Assembly: GCA_900074885.1 (NCBI GenBank)
Contig: FJUW01000046.1
Span: forward strand, 293,408-357,407
Source: Rhynchosporium graminicola
Taxonomy: Eukaryota > Ascomycota > Leotiomycetes > Helotiales > Ploettnerulaceae
Direction: 5' to 3'
Length of the DNA: 64,000 nt
In this document: one piece after another, positions 10,461-21,669 of the stretch
Layout of the letters: every line of letters begins with the position of its first letter
How positions within the stretch are numbered: position 1 is the stretch's first letter
Position numbers and translations under genes: made by a program
Notes under the pieces: model-generated
Database searches by the model: none
The model's input: the letters and a program-made list of their open reading frames with translations, nothing else
Told to the model about the DNA's origin: nothing

Positions 10461-13392
10461 CTAGCTCACCTTCTCCCTCAAAGTTCCCATCCACTGCTGG
10501 AAGCTCATGCCTTGGTCCGCCCGATCTTCCACCAAGAGTGTCTGCGCCCACAACTTCAAGCTTGGATCGCCATCCTCGCGGATCACGTAAAGATGCGGCA
10601 CAATTATACTACCGACACCACGAGCTCGGTAATCCCGACTCTTCATAACTACAGCTCGGACGCGCTCGTTGAAGTCGTTGTCGAGTTCTGGGAGGGTGCT
10701 CTTGCCGGCTTTGAGTTGAGTCCGGTCGCCTACATCGAAAACATCGGCTAAGAGTTGCGGTACGGCGTCACGGCCAACCCAAAGGAATTGGGTCTGTCCA
10801 TCGTCGATCAGGTAAAGGCCATATGGCGCCAAGCGTTCCGAGGAAAGATTGAGGGGTGGCGGGAGGACGATTTGCGAGGTTTCGGGGTCCGGAACACCAG
10901 CGTGGTCAGGCATGTCGTGTAAAGAGTAAAGTCGAGGGTAGATGTACTGCATAAGTAGAGGAAGAGGCAAAGTTGATAGCTGGCAGAGGGCAGCAGAGCG
11001 AAGATCAGAGGGTATCTGTGCCGATTTCCGCAGACCAACGTTCTTGATGAGGCCGAGGAACAGAACAGGCAAACCGCGAAGATTGGCGGGGAATTGTAGT
11101 CCGCCACCGCCAGAGTTACCTCCTGCGAGTTCTTTCTTGAAAGTCTGAAGAAGCTCGATAAGCTTCGATTGGAGTGCTTCGCGGGCCGGTTCAAGACCAC
11201 TGCTCAGGGCTCGCTCAACAGCCTTGTGACTGAAGAAAGTAGTGATGGCACACTGATCAGCGGATGCGTAAACATCCACGAGATTGGTGGTTGTAGGTAG
11301 TGAAAGTGTCATTACACGGATTCGTCGTTCTCCATTGCTAGTAGTGTGCAGGACGGCGGTTTGCATGCATACAAAGTTTTTGGTCAAGCTCTCATCGATA
11401 GCAACCTCTACAACGTAGCTCTGGTCGCGAGGAAAAGCAGGGAACGCACAAAGATCAGAACTTCGATTGAAGAAATTACCATAGAACGTACTCATGCGCA
11501 GGCCAGTGGTAGCGCGGACACGTAGCACAGCTTCTAGTCCAATTTCCGCTGAGAGGTAGTCGCTGAATTCAGTAGCAAATTTGATAGCGTCCTCGCTTCT
11601 CCCAGCGTTCCATCCAGGGTAGAAGTAGGTTTGTCCACCTGTGTATCTTGGGAGGTTGCTGAGGGAAGCCACGTCTTGGTACTGGGACGAGAAAAGGAAC
11701 ATATCAATCGAGACTTGGTTCTTCGAGCACTCCACGGCAAAGCTCTTGTAAAAACTGTTGCCAGTTTGTAGAAGGGCGCTTTCCTTCGAAGTGCCAAGAA
11801 GTTTCTTGTCCTCGCGCATCTCGAGCTTGCCGTATCCAACATTAGGCATTGAAGCCGTTATCACAACAATCTTACCACCAAGTGGAGAGATGAGCTTGTG
11901 GCCTGCCCTCAGCGCAGACCCCATACACGAACCATTATTTTGGTTCGTCTGAAACATTGCTGGGAGCGTAGTGAGGAACTTTTCGACGCTCAATCTGCTC
12001 TCTGATAGAGGGACAAGTAATTCTTGGGGAATTGGCAAGAATGGCTCATCAAGATCACTCACAACGAGCATTTGAGTTTCACCATTCTCGTCAGAGTCTT
12101 TGGGAACAGCAAAATAGTGCAAGCTCGAGTCAACAGCCATGAATCCCACTCGTGTCCGTCTGTCAGCATTTGGAAGTCTGTTTAGGGAATCCAGAATCGT
12201 TCTGGCACTAGTGGCCAAGAGACCACAAGAAACCGAAGCATAGCTGACGTCGAACAAGAATAAGTACACAAGTGGCTGTGGTGGTCGGACCATGTATTCT
12301 TGAGGGGCAACAAACTCCACTACTGCGTGATTCAGTTCCGGTCTCTGCCATCGGTCAACACTTTTCTGAGCCGCTGCATCCCAATCGAAGGCTTGCGGAA
12401 CATCGTTTGTAAGGTTGCACATATTACATCTCCATCTGTGTCCGTGATCGAGGAATGTTACATATGGATTGATGTACGATCGACACCTCCTGCAACGTGA
12501 GATAACCTGATCCTGAACAATAGGAACTGGATCATCCACATCGTGGAGGGACGTATATGGCTGGATAACTAGTGCGAATGGAAGCTTCGACTTCTTTAGG
12601 AGCGAGTGTGTAGTAGGAACCGCATTAAGAGTTGACCGGACATATTTTGAAGGACAGTTTGCATCAGGCGAGGGGGTGACGCTCGACTACATAAAATTAG
12701 TACAGCTTTTAGTAATATCCCAATAGACATACATTGGGTGGAAGTATTATCGGAGGGGGTGGCAGGTCCAGTTCTGCGACGTTGAAAGGTTGATTGAGTA
12801 GGTCCGTAGGGTACAATTGATTCAAAACTGCTGGTCGAGCAGCTCCTCCGTGTAGTTGGGGTTGTCCTGGCTGGACTCCTGGTTGGGGCGGTTGTGCACC
12901 CATTCCCATCTGGCCCATTCCCTGGGTGATTCCAGCAACTCCTGGAGCTTGCGGCGCTCCAGGTCCTGGATACCCAGCGGCAGGGTTCTGATAGCCTACA
13001 CCACCGCCGTACTGTGCTGGAGCAGCATAGCCAGGACTTGCTACAACTGGATCAGGACCTCCAACTGAGGCCCCATATTGCTGGGAACCATATGCAGGAG
13101 CTTCTGCCTGAGCTTGATATCCTCCGTATGCTGGACCTGGAGCTGGTTGAAATGCAGGTCCGCCGCCTTGAGTCTGACCTCCCAATGCTGAATTCGCACC
13201 AGCACCAAAGTCATATGCTTGCGCCGCATAGCCTCTTTTCTTCTTCTTGCCTCCATCATGCTCAGGTTGCCCCACAGGAGGAGGAGGCGATGCAGCTTGC
13301 GCGTCGAAGCCTGGTTGGGAGGGACTCTGCTCCGCGTATGGATCTTGGGAAGCGTATCCCTGAGGCGGATATCCGTCTTGTGGTGCCGCCAT
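10461..13392 (-). CDS. sec24: COPII coat cargo-binding subunit Sec24
   Basis: Partner of Sec23 in the inner COPII coat; selects cargo at endoplasmic reticulum exit sites. Two exons, 13392-12733 and 12686-10461, are joined by a 46-nt phase-0 intron beginning GTATGTC and ending ATGTAG, giving 961 residues. The first 220 residues are the expected low-complexity P/G/Q/A-rich tail. The zinc-finger domain follows, with CX2C pairs at about 285/288 and 307/310. Next come the vWA-like trunk, beta-sandwich, helical and C-terminal gelsolin-like domains, ending in LREKVS. The start is the first ATG of the tail, followed by [12 protein letters not shown]. Sec24 is essential in yeast, and nothing here looks damaged. 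The gene is divergent from the small membrane-protein gene at 14071, sharing about 680 bp of upstream DNA. Confidence 0.95.
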
Positions 13393-14070
13393 GCTTGCTT
13401 AAAGCTGGAAGTTCGATGCGGTAGACTGGCCTTCAACAACTGCAATATGGAGAGAACTTCCGAATGTATGCTGTCCAAAACTGGTTGTTGGTCGAGTAAG
13501 GGGCACAGCTGAGATGTAAACTGTATCGTATCGACTAAGCTTGTATGTGCGGTGATCTTAACTGTGATCTGAGAGATAGTTAACACGTTAACACGTTGCG
13601 AAATTTCCAGGCAGGCAATTGTATGATTCACAACCTCTGCTTGCTCTGAAGAAGTCGAGAATATCGACCTGCGGAATTGACGTGCCGAAGGGAAAGATGT
13701 AGGAGTGTAATTCGTGCAGGCAGTAGGGGAAAGTTGATCCTGGCCTTATTACCTGGCCCCATCCAAAATCCCCACATTAGCTGGCTGGAAATCTGGCTGC
13801 TACAGCTCGGTTAGGTCACATGTACCGGCTAAACATCGGCTCAGTCACGCTGTCAGCTCAAGGATCACTCTTGTGGCTGCGCCCGCGCCCGCGCCCGCAT
13901 TTCACATGGCACGAAACCTACTTTATGCTCTCATCCTTGTGAAACTCTCCCTCTGAATCTAGTCACACCTGAGAGCTTGACTGTCCCCGCGGCTTTATCG
14001 CCAGCCTTTAGGATAATAGAGACCACACCTTCACTTCTATCCTACAGTGGCTATCGCTGCTATCGCAAAT
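13393..14070. promoter_or_regulatory. Shared divergent promoter region
   Basis: Upstream DNA of SEC24 (minus) and the small membrane-protein gene (plus). It contains a GC-rich CGCCCG tandem (13879-13898) and a pyrimidine-rich run before the plus-strand ATG. No specific factor site can be assigned with confidence. Confidence 0.5.
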
Positions 14071-14592
14071 ATGGCTTGGGGAAAATCTTCAATACCTAAA
14101 CCTCCTCCACCTCCTAAATCAGCTCTAAGGTATCCATACTTATGTCTATACTCCAGATCTACTGCTGACACACTTCGCAGCAAACTCCTCCCACTTTTCA
14201 TCCTCTTTATCGTCCTAGGCGGGCTCGCGTTCGTCGGATACCATGTGTACCTAATTGTCTGTAATGTCCAAACCGCTACGAACGAGAAGATGGAGAAGAA
14301 AAACGTAGTCTTTACCAAGGATGGAATGAAAGTCGGGGTGAAGGAGCTACGCAACGAGAACTATGTCGACACGACCCAGAGTTTCTTGGTGAAGGCCTGG
14401 AATCTGAGTACATGGCCTGAGTACAAGAGCAGGCTATGGAACAAGGACGCGCAAATCAACAAGGTGGAGTCAAGGAAGCCGTATGTTAATGCCCTTCTAA
14501 TCCCATACAAAATTGTGTCTTCTATCAATGTCCGAACCTAATTCGAGGACGTTGGTTGCCATAGATTTTCCCGTCACTCCTCTACCACGTAA
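14071..14592 (+). CDS. Small single-pass membrane protein, function unknown
   Basis: Three exons: 14071-14129, 14181-14480 and 14565-14592, predicting 128 residues. The N-terminus has a proline run (IPKPPPPPKSAL). One strong hydrophobic helix follows at about residues 21-43 (LLPLFILFIVLGGLAFVGYH), then a charged, lysine-rich tail of about 80 residues with conserved-looking text (FTKDGMKVGVKELRNENYVD). The start is the ATG of MAWGKSSIP; an upstream GTG is not used. Intron 1 is 51 nt (GTATCC..CGCAG). Intron 2 (GTATGT..CATAG) was placed because it gives a short in-frame end, RKPFSRHSSTT; read-through without splicing would instead end after about 15 other residues, so the last exon is less certain. 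It may sit in mitochondrial or endomembranes; no family name is known to me. Confidence 0.7.
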
Positions 14593-15788
14593 TCGAGTTC
14601 TGCCCATGTCGATACGCCATTCCAGCCTCTTTACGATACCCAGCCAAGTCTATTTCTTTTACGTAGACAGCTTCTTCTTGTTTCGGGTCCAATCGATGTG
14701 TGATCGGCGCATCACTCTATCACGATTGTGTAGTATAGTATTTAGTTTTACGGTACGGCAGATCTGCAGCAGCGATTGATTGCTTTACGATGACGGAAAT
14801 GTGGCGGGATTTAGATGGAATTTCAAATGGGTGTCAATTTATGATAATGATTGCAATAGTCAACTTTCAGAAAAATACCCATCTCAGAAGCGATTTTCGT
14901 TTCATATAAAGAAGAGGTAAAGACGTGTGCGGTGAATTTAGAGCTACAATCACGATTGAATATATCCTCTTTTCTTATTACAAGCCCTTCACATGACACT
15001 GAACCGAACAGTATTTGATGTTACGAAAACATAAAAGACTTCACTAGGGAAATAATCTCTCAAATCACAACAAGGTAATAGGGATTCTTTTTCATCTGAT
15101 TCCAATGTGACAACAGCATCGCCGAACATTTAGGGCAAAGGACATTTACTCGAATAATCTTTCATAGCGCTGAAATAATACAGTCCTGCCTATAGTAGAC
15201 CAGCACAATTTCAACCCACGAAAATGTGATAGACATCTAATCATATTCTGATTCAAAGTCACGAAAACCTCACAGGACACTGACGGGACAGGACAATGAC
15301 TCGAATAATCGCCAAGGTCACGAAATGATTGTTGGACTTTACTAAGATTCGGAATGTCAAGTCACGAAAGATTCTATTAATTCAACTATATTCTTACCAT
15401 TGGTCATGAATCCTCTTCAGGACGTTCCTTGAATCTCGTTCAGAATCACTAAAACAGTAAGAAACTTGATTGGAGAAGTAGAATCGCGAGGTACGAAAGC
15501 ATCACCGGACTTTCGTCATTTGGTAGGTGGAAGACTGAACAGAGTAATCCGGTATTCTTTTCATCACTAGATGCAAATTTCGGCAGCCTCGCACGTGGTA
15601 CCTGTATCTTGCAGTCATAGTATTTCCCGGACAGCCTTTCGTTGACCTTGTTACTCTAATTCTATGCAAATGGTTGGTATAGCATGGTCAAAGCAGACTT
15701 TATTTTTTCACACCATCTAATCTTATAAGCGTTGCGTTCACGGAACAACATGAAGTAGTTCGGTAGCTAAAGCTATTTTGTCTTGTCT
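14593..15788. other. AT-rich spacer with recurrent AAGTCACGAAA motif
   Basis: No open frame of interest. The sequence AAGTCACGAAA or close variants recurs at 15255-15267, 15314-15325 and 15358-15370. The same motif family appears in other spacers of this window (see findings). Otherwise AT-rich and without clear genes. Confidence 0.6.
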
Positions 15789-16957
15789 CTACCAATCAAG
15801 GTTTGTAGGTACAATGGCTGAATATGGATCCCGATCATATTTGCTGACATCAACACTAAAAAGATCATCTGAGTTCAACTCTTCCTTGATCTTCCTTTTC
15901 AGAGCAGGCTTCATTCTTTCCTCCAAATAGGCTCTCTCACTATTACTATGACACGTCGTAATAACACATCTTCCAGCTTCAATTGCAGCCAACGCCTCGT
16001 GATGGCTCAATTCGCCTGTGAGCAAAAGATCGACATCAAGTCCGTTCAGGATCGAGCCACCAGACCCGGCACAAATTCCAACGGTCCTGATTTCGATCCC
16101 AGATCGCTGCCCTTGAACACAGGTCTGAGGAACGGCAACCGACACGAAATTACCAGTCAAGTTCGACTCAATAGACTCCGTATAGGTACCTTTGATAACG
16201 CGCTGGACTAGGCCCCCTAGGGTTTGAGGGGTCGTGAATGTCACGATCCGTCCATAACCCGAGGATGAGAAATCTGCGGCGAGGTTGTCAAGTCCCGGTA
16301 CTGGATTGATGATTTTCCGAGTATGGCTGATGATCTCGCCTGTTTTCGTCTTTGCATCGAGTCCAGTAATTACGTCTGCTAGCCAGTCATTGAGGCCTCC
16401 GGGAGCGGCATCAACTGCTGTGTGAGGACTATAGACGCTGATTCCCTCTGACGCAAGACGAAGAAGAGTGTTTTGTTGTGTGTTGGAGAGTGTTATAGCT
16501 TTCAAAGCTCGAAAAATGATTGGATCTGTAATCGGATTTTAGTCATCCTTTTTACATGATATCGCAGGCTTTCGTCTGCACAATGATGTCAATGCTTACG
16601 ATAAGCGATGACTATCGAGTATTTTCCTTCAATGGCTTCTTCTGCCACAGCTTTGGTGAGATCGACAGTGAGAAGTGCAGACTTGGCAAGGGCAGTGTTA
16701 TTTGGCCTGTACGGTGCTTCAAGAAGAACTTTTTGAACGTCAATCCCGTCCCAAATGAATGTAAATTTGAAGGCTTACGGCCTGTGTTATCAAATGACTT
16801 GTCGGCCAAAGCCTCTGGATACCTTTGGATAAGCAAGTCAGCATTGTCCGGACTGGCAGGGGCGCTCACGTGGATTTGGCACTTACAACTTCTTCATTGC
16901 TCCTACTACCGTCTTTGTGAAAGGCGAGCTTGTTACCACTGGCACTAGAGAAGACAT
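15789..16957 (-). CDS. nif3: NIF3/YbgI-family metal-binding protein
   Basis: Member of the NIF3 family (yeast Nif3; bacterial YbgI), which binds a di-metal centre; its reaction is not settled, although databases often call it GTP cyclohydrolase 1 type 2. Four exons: 16957-16887, 16822-16779, 16728-16600 and 16525-15789, giving 326 residues from the ATG at 16957. All three introns (64, 50 and 74 nt) restore frame. Family marks are SPFTKTVVGAMKKLYPEALAD, VIAYHPIIFRALKAIT with the metal-site histidine, SPHTAVDA, and late TGELSHHEALAAIEAG and TTCHSNSE. An in-frame ATG at 17005 would add MIAQKLFRRQISTISA, a basic, acid-free stretch resembling a mitochondrial presequence, giving 342 residues. Diverges from the hydrolase gene at 17729. 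Confidence 0.92.
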
Positions 16958-17005
16958 GGCTGAGATTGTGGAGATTTGTCTGCGGAATAATTTTTGCGCA
17001 ATCAT

Positions 17006-17728
17006 CACAATTCCAAGTTGAGAATCAAAGATGATGTTTAATGTTTTCTTGCAGTTGAGTGGATCTCGCCTACGTGTATGTAGCCGCCCGCATTTGATTA
17101 GCGTAGTTTTTAGAGTGTTGAGATTCCCAGACGTGATCGCTTCCTCTTCACCCCTCTACATTCTCTTGGACGTTTCCAAGACGTAGGTTCGCGAACAGTG
17201 TATGCAGACTCCCATGATTTTCTTCTTTTGTGGGACCATCTACCAAGAAGGCAAAGGATATTCCGCCGACCATCCTACAGAGTCCTTCACGCTTATTCAG
17301 GTGATACAGAGTCTGATTCAGAGAGTCAATTGGGTCGACTTCACTCAGTGCAGCGGACCAGAACGCCACATCTTGTCAGCTCGTGAGATCTGACTATTTC
17401 AAGATGTTAAACAAATTTTCGCGCTCGCCGCGGTCGATGATTCGATGGTATTCAGCTAGAATTCGGCGCAGCCTGATCAGCCCATACCTATAAGCAGCTG
17501 GAACTGCCAAGTCGCAGAAGCCCGATCTACTCAAATCTTTACATTTTACGCTTGGTGGCTGAGGATGGTCATCAGCTATATAATTATTCTTCTTTAGGTA
17601 CTTCTTGTATAATCCCGTTACCCTCCCAAACAGCTTTCTTCCCAGTAGTACGAGTCTCTCTCAAGTTTTCGGTCTTCCGTCTTGACCACTTGCCCGCTTC
17701 AACCGTTTTTATCATTGCTCCAGACAAC
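17006..17728. promoter_or_regulatory. Divergent promoter region, NIF3-like and SGNH genes
   Basis: About 720 bp between the farthest NIF3-like ATG and the hydrolase ATG. Overlapping open frames at 17148-17386 on both strands look like chance. Pyrimidine-rich tracts precede the plus-strand start, as usual in fungal promoters. Confidence 0.45.
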
Positions 17729-18876
17729 ATGGCCACATTTTTCAGATTCTCGGTGCTGCTTGCCTTTCTCCACTCAGTCATGTCCAGACCGCTCTCTACT
17801 TGAAACAAATCAGAAGCATGGATATTCAACCTCCCATCATCCTATGCTGCTTTAGGGGATAGCTTCGCTGCTGGACATGGTTCAAGATTGCCTCTCGACA
17901 AAGATCGTAAGAAACCTTGAAATCGTTATGCAGTACAGTTCTAATGCATTTGAAGTCAAGTGCCAACGCCAGAGTGGCTCATACCCTGCTCAGCTCTTTA
18001 ACATCAACCCATTCTTTGGCGACTCTTCAAGCTTCGATTTTGTGGCCTGCTCCGGAGATAAGTTAGAGGACATCGATGCCCAAGTTAAGAAGCTTGCTCA
18101 GAAGAAATTTGACCTTATCACATTGACGATCAGTGGGAATGACTTTGGATTCGGCAACATTGCAGTGTGTTTCAATCTCTCCTTCACCTCCTCGACGCTA
18201 ACTTCATGACTAGGGAGCATGCGTCTACCAGACCCGATCAGCCAACATCACCAACCCTCAGAAAGTCTGTGATTCCGCTCTCGCGACTGGCGAAGCTCAT
18301 GTGGCCAACAGATCCATCTGGGACAGCTTCATTCAGAAACTCTCCCTGATTAAGTCCACATCTCTTAACGAAGGTGGTCGAATCTTCGTCACAGGCTATG
18401 CGAAGTTCTTTGCTAATACTGTTGATGGCGATGCTTGCAACTCCATCTCCTTCTTCCCCATCCCACAGCTCGCAGCTCTCAACATGACTGTCTCGACGCG
18501 CCGCCGGGCCAATGCACTAGTGGGTGCAGTCAACCGTGGCATTCAGAGATCTACTGAAAAAGGTGCACCTAACGTTCAATTCATAGATTTCGACAAGTTG
18601 TATGCAGGACGTAGATTCTGCGAGGCGAAGAACTCGAATGATCCTATTGGAGCAAACAATCCTAACGTATTCTTCAATGATCTTACCACGATCTTGCCAG
18701 CAGTTGGTGCTGCGAATTCTACGAAGCAAACACCTGGACTGAAGGTGGATATTACGAACGTGTTGCAGCAGAAATCAGTATTTCATCCTAAGACTGGAGC
18801 ACATAGGATTTTGGCTGCGGAGATGAATTACAATATTCTGCTGCACTCTACCATCCCAGTCATTCCTCATGTTTAG
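17729..18876 (+). pseudogene. SGNH/GDSL-type hydrolase with in-frame TGA
   Basis: Secreted esterase/lipase-like hydrolase. Exons 17729-17906, 17956-18164 and 18214-18876 sum to 350 codons, and both introns (49 nt each) restore frame. Residues 1-21 form a signal peptide (MATFFRFSVLLAFLHSVMSRP). Then codon 25, at 17801-17803, is TGA. After it the same frame continues with block I (GDSFAAGHG, nucleophile serine), block III (SGNDFGFG) and a C-terminal block V histidine (VFHPKTGAHR). The frame has no other stop, so decay is recent or the TGA is an error. TGG, one transition away, would suit this place. A 37-nt GT..AG segment across the stop (17777-17813) would put the rest out of frame. The stop codon lies 183 bp from the transposon block. 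Active if the TGA proves wrong. Confidence 0.75.
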
Positions 18877-19058
18877 AATGCTCTGTAGGAAAGGACATCT
18901 TGGAGTTATGATGGAAACAGTAGATCGAGAGGCGTTAGAACAAGGTATTGCATTTGGGACATAATAGAGTAAAGGCAGAAGGTAGTGAACTATATAGAAC
19001 ACTTCTCTGGCGTTCTTAGACTACTAGCCGGTCCACCTCCAGTTTCGCTCGGCTAGTA
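18877..19058. other. Short gap between hydrolase stop and transposon edge
   Basis: Holds the hydrolase 3' flank. Ends at the TA dinucleotide (19057-19058) taken as one copy of the target-site duplication of the DNA transposon. Confidence 0.6.
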
Positions 19059-19253
19059 CAGTGATTCTTCGGTTTGGCGTGATTCTTTAGTAAATAACGC
19101 CGGTACACCGCCTTTTGGTGTGAACCCCACTAAATATTAATATGCTATAATTATCAGAACTAGAAACTACTGAAGCTCTATGAATACTATACCGATTTGC
19201 CTCTAAACTACTTCTTTTTGAAGCTCTTGATCTATAGAGTATATATTCAGTCT
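19059..19253 (+). repeat. Left terminal inverted repeat of the DNA transposon
   Basis: Matches the reverse complement of 40004-40197 over nearly its whole length, with a few transitions. Similarity stops after ATCTATAGAGTATATATT. Confidence 0.9.
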
Positions 19254-19259
19254 GCGGCT

Positions 19260-20640
19260 ATACCTCCTAAATCTGCTTCCAAGATTAGTATAAAAGCTCC
19301 AAAAGGACGTAAATCGACTAAACCACGTACTCGACTACCTTCTGCGCTAGTATAACTAGCTAAAATAACCCTGAAAATCAATACTAAGAGTACTACAACT
19401 GAGTCTACTGAGCCTACTATAGACTCAGTTATAGCTATAGTACCAGCTATAGTACCAGCTACAGTACCAGTACTAGTACTAGTACCAGCTATAGTACTAG
19501 CACTAGCTATAGCAAGCCAATCGACGCCTCCACCTCCACCTGAATCGATTATACTCTCTTCTTCGCCTCCGCAGATTATTATATAAGTTATAGAGTTGGA
19601 AATTCGATACTACCTAGATAGCGAGCGTATTAGTAGTATAATTAGTAGTGTTTCAAATAAGCTAGGAGAGGAGGAATATACCTACTAATCGATTAAGGAG
19701 ACTACTAGAGATGTGACGCTTGCTCTAGAAAGGTCTCAAAACTACCTGAGTAATAAGACCTCATATTGCTATGAATATGAAGTAGTAAGAATCACTTGAG
19801 AATCTACAACTAAGGAGTGAAGAAGTAGAGAGAGAATGGAAGTATATACATGAAAAGGGGCCCCTAAACTCTACTCGTGTAATCTCGCTTAGCAGTAAGT
19901 GTTTCTACTAATAGGGAGAGACCTCCAAACCTGACCAGTCGTCACAAGAGAGGTAGCAGATAATACTATTAATTCAAGGGGTATTTCCAGCCTAAGAAGA
20001 GATCACACTTACTAGTACGCTACGTATAGAGCTAATAGTAATCCGAATAAGGTAGATATTAGTAATTCAGCTGATTTCGACTATATTATTAAACGAGTTT
20101 CAAACTAGGGAGCTAAAGGCAAGGAGAAGATACTCAGACTCCAGATTTGCTTTAGTATTATCTTAACTCCTTAGAGTATAGTTCGACCTCTATAGAAAGA
20201 TCTAGTACTAGTAAAGCCTCTAATTATTACTATTCTAAAGCGTATATATAGAGATCTGAGAGAGGAGAGAGAGGAGGTACTAAAGCCTAAGAAACCTCGT
20301 ATAGCGATAGTATAATTAATAGAGGAGGAGAAACTAAGCTGTTAAGCTGAAAAAGGAACCTTTAAGGAGCTCTTAACCTTAATTCAAATACTATAGGCTT
20401 ATAAAGTTAGCTCTTATAGTTTAACTACTCGCTTTTGCTAAGTAAATAATAATAAGCACTATTACCTCTCAGGAGCTAATTTGACTCGCTAGGGCTATAA
20501 TATTAAAGAAGGAGTTACTATAATTAATAAGCCTTCTATACTTCATAGAGGAGACTTATTAAGAGAGCTTACTAGGCGTCGAGAGGCAGAAGAAGTAAAG
20601 GAGAGAAGAGGGAGGAAGAAAAAGAAGAGAGAGTCTTAAT
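19260..20640 (+). pseudogene. Second decayed frame of the DNA transposon
   Basis: Reading the plus strand gives one frame broken mainly by TAG/TAA. It has a basic start (KAPKGRKSTKPRTRLPS), an alanine/valine/proline repeat region around 19430-19520, and, after the solo LTR, a lysine/arginine-rich end (RREAEEVKERRGRKKKRES, stop near 20638). The transposase is on the other strand, so this is a separate gene. The basic tail suggests nucleic-acid binding. I do not recognise the family; it could be an accessory protein of the element or a captured host gene. Confidence 0.45.
19712..19946 (-). mobile_element. Solo LTR of Ty3/gypsy family B
   Basis: A 235-bp LTR, TGTGACGC..CGTCACA, inverted relative to the LTRs of element B at 27935-37280. 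It is bounded by perfect AGAGA duplications (19707-19711 and 19947-19951). No internal sequence remains, so the two LTRs of a full element recombined. It keeps many TG and CA dinucleotides that other family copies have lost. Confidence 0.92.
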
Positions 20641-21395
20641 ATAATTTATCTTTATAACAAGAACGTCGAAAAGGAGCATAATACCATCTACAGACGCCTT
20701 ATTAGCCTCTAAATAGCTTCCTATATCAGTACCCTATAATATAACCTCCTTAACCTCCTCCGGTATAGTCTCCTTATACTCTTAGCTCATAGGGCTATTT
20801 TTAACCTCCGATATACCCTTAACTTAATATACCTAATCTAGACTATGAATATCGACTGCCTGAACTTTAATTACCTCTAAATCGACTACAGAAGAGAGCT
20901 AGTAGTAAGTTTCTATCGATAGCAGATCTGCGAGAGTCGAGCCTACTACGTAGTAGTAGTAATTCTAAGGAGGTATTATTTGCACTGAAAACGTTTCTTT
21001 ATAAGCTCTTACTACCCCCTAAAGCTTCTATAGCTTCGTAATTCGACTTCGCTATTAAGATATTTATAAAGTAAGAGTATAATATAGCTATGATATCAGA
21101 GATAACGATTAGAGAGGGAATAGAGCTTAGAATAAAAGCTAGAGTCTTAAAGGTTATAAAGATGAATTTGAAGGCATTCAAGAAGTAGTATAATCAGTAA
21201 GAAGTATAATAAACTATAGAAGAGGAGGAGGAGGAGGAGGAGGAGGAAGAGGAGTAGAGAGCAAATTTCTAGTAATTATAGCTATTTATATGCCTTCTTC
21301 TTCTTCTTCTTCTTCTTCAAGACCTTAGTACCTATAATAGCGAAAATATGCCCTTACTCTACGTTGAGCTTCAGCTCTAATTCCAACTATACGTA
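20641..21395. other. Remaining left interior of the DNA transposon
   Basis: AT-rich remnant between the second decayed frame and LTR A. It holds a GAG/GGA microsatellite (about 21224-21254) and a CTT microsatellite (about 21295-21319). A 60-residue minus frame at 20999-21181 shows no family resemblance. Confidence 0.5.
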
Positions 21396-21663
21396 TGTAA
21401 CGACACAAGACTCAAGGCGGTATACAAGTAAGAATAAACAAGTAGGGAGGCTAAGAGCGATCTTATATAGTCTACTACGAAGGAAACAAAAAGATAAGGA
21501 AGGAAGAAGAAGAGAGATAGAGTATAAGGCACCTTATATACATATGCCAGTACTAGCTCGATACTATACCGAGTCGGACACTAGTTCTGCCGGGATACCT
21601 ATGAACTTAGGCCCTAGTATCTATCCTTCTTCTTATATGACATTCAGGTAAGCTATTGTCATA
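21396..21663 (-). repeat. LTR of element A (3' LTR by coding polarity)
   Basis: Starts TGTAACGACACAAGAC and ends ATTGTCATA. A chance open frame at 21364-21651 lies inside it and is not a gene. Confidence 0.9.
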
Positions 21664-21669
21664 TTACCC

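Noticed and set aside
17148..17386. Small gene between the NIF3-like and hydrolase genes
   Set aside because: Similar-length frames occur on both strands at once, and none has recognisable content.
17777..17813. Short intron removing the TGA in the SGNH hydrolase
   Set aside because: It would be only 37 nt and leaves the downstream GDS block out of frame.
21364..21651. 95-residue plus-strand frame
   Set aside because: It is the LTR of element A read as protein.
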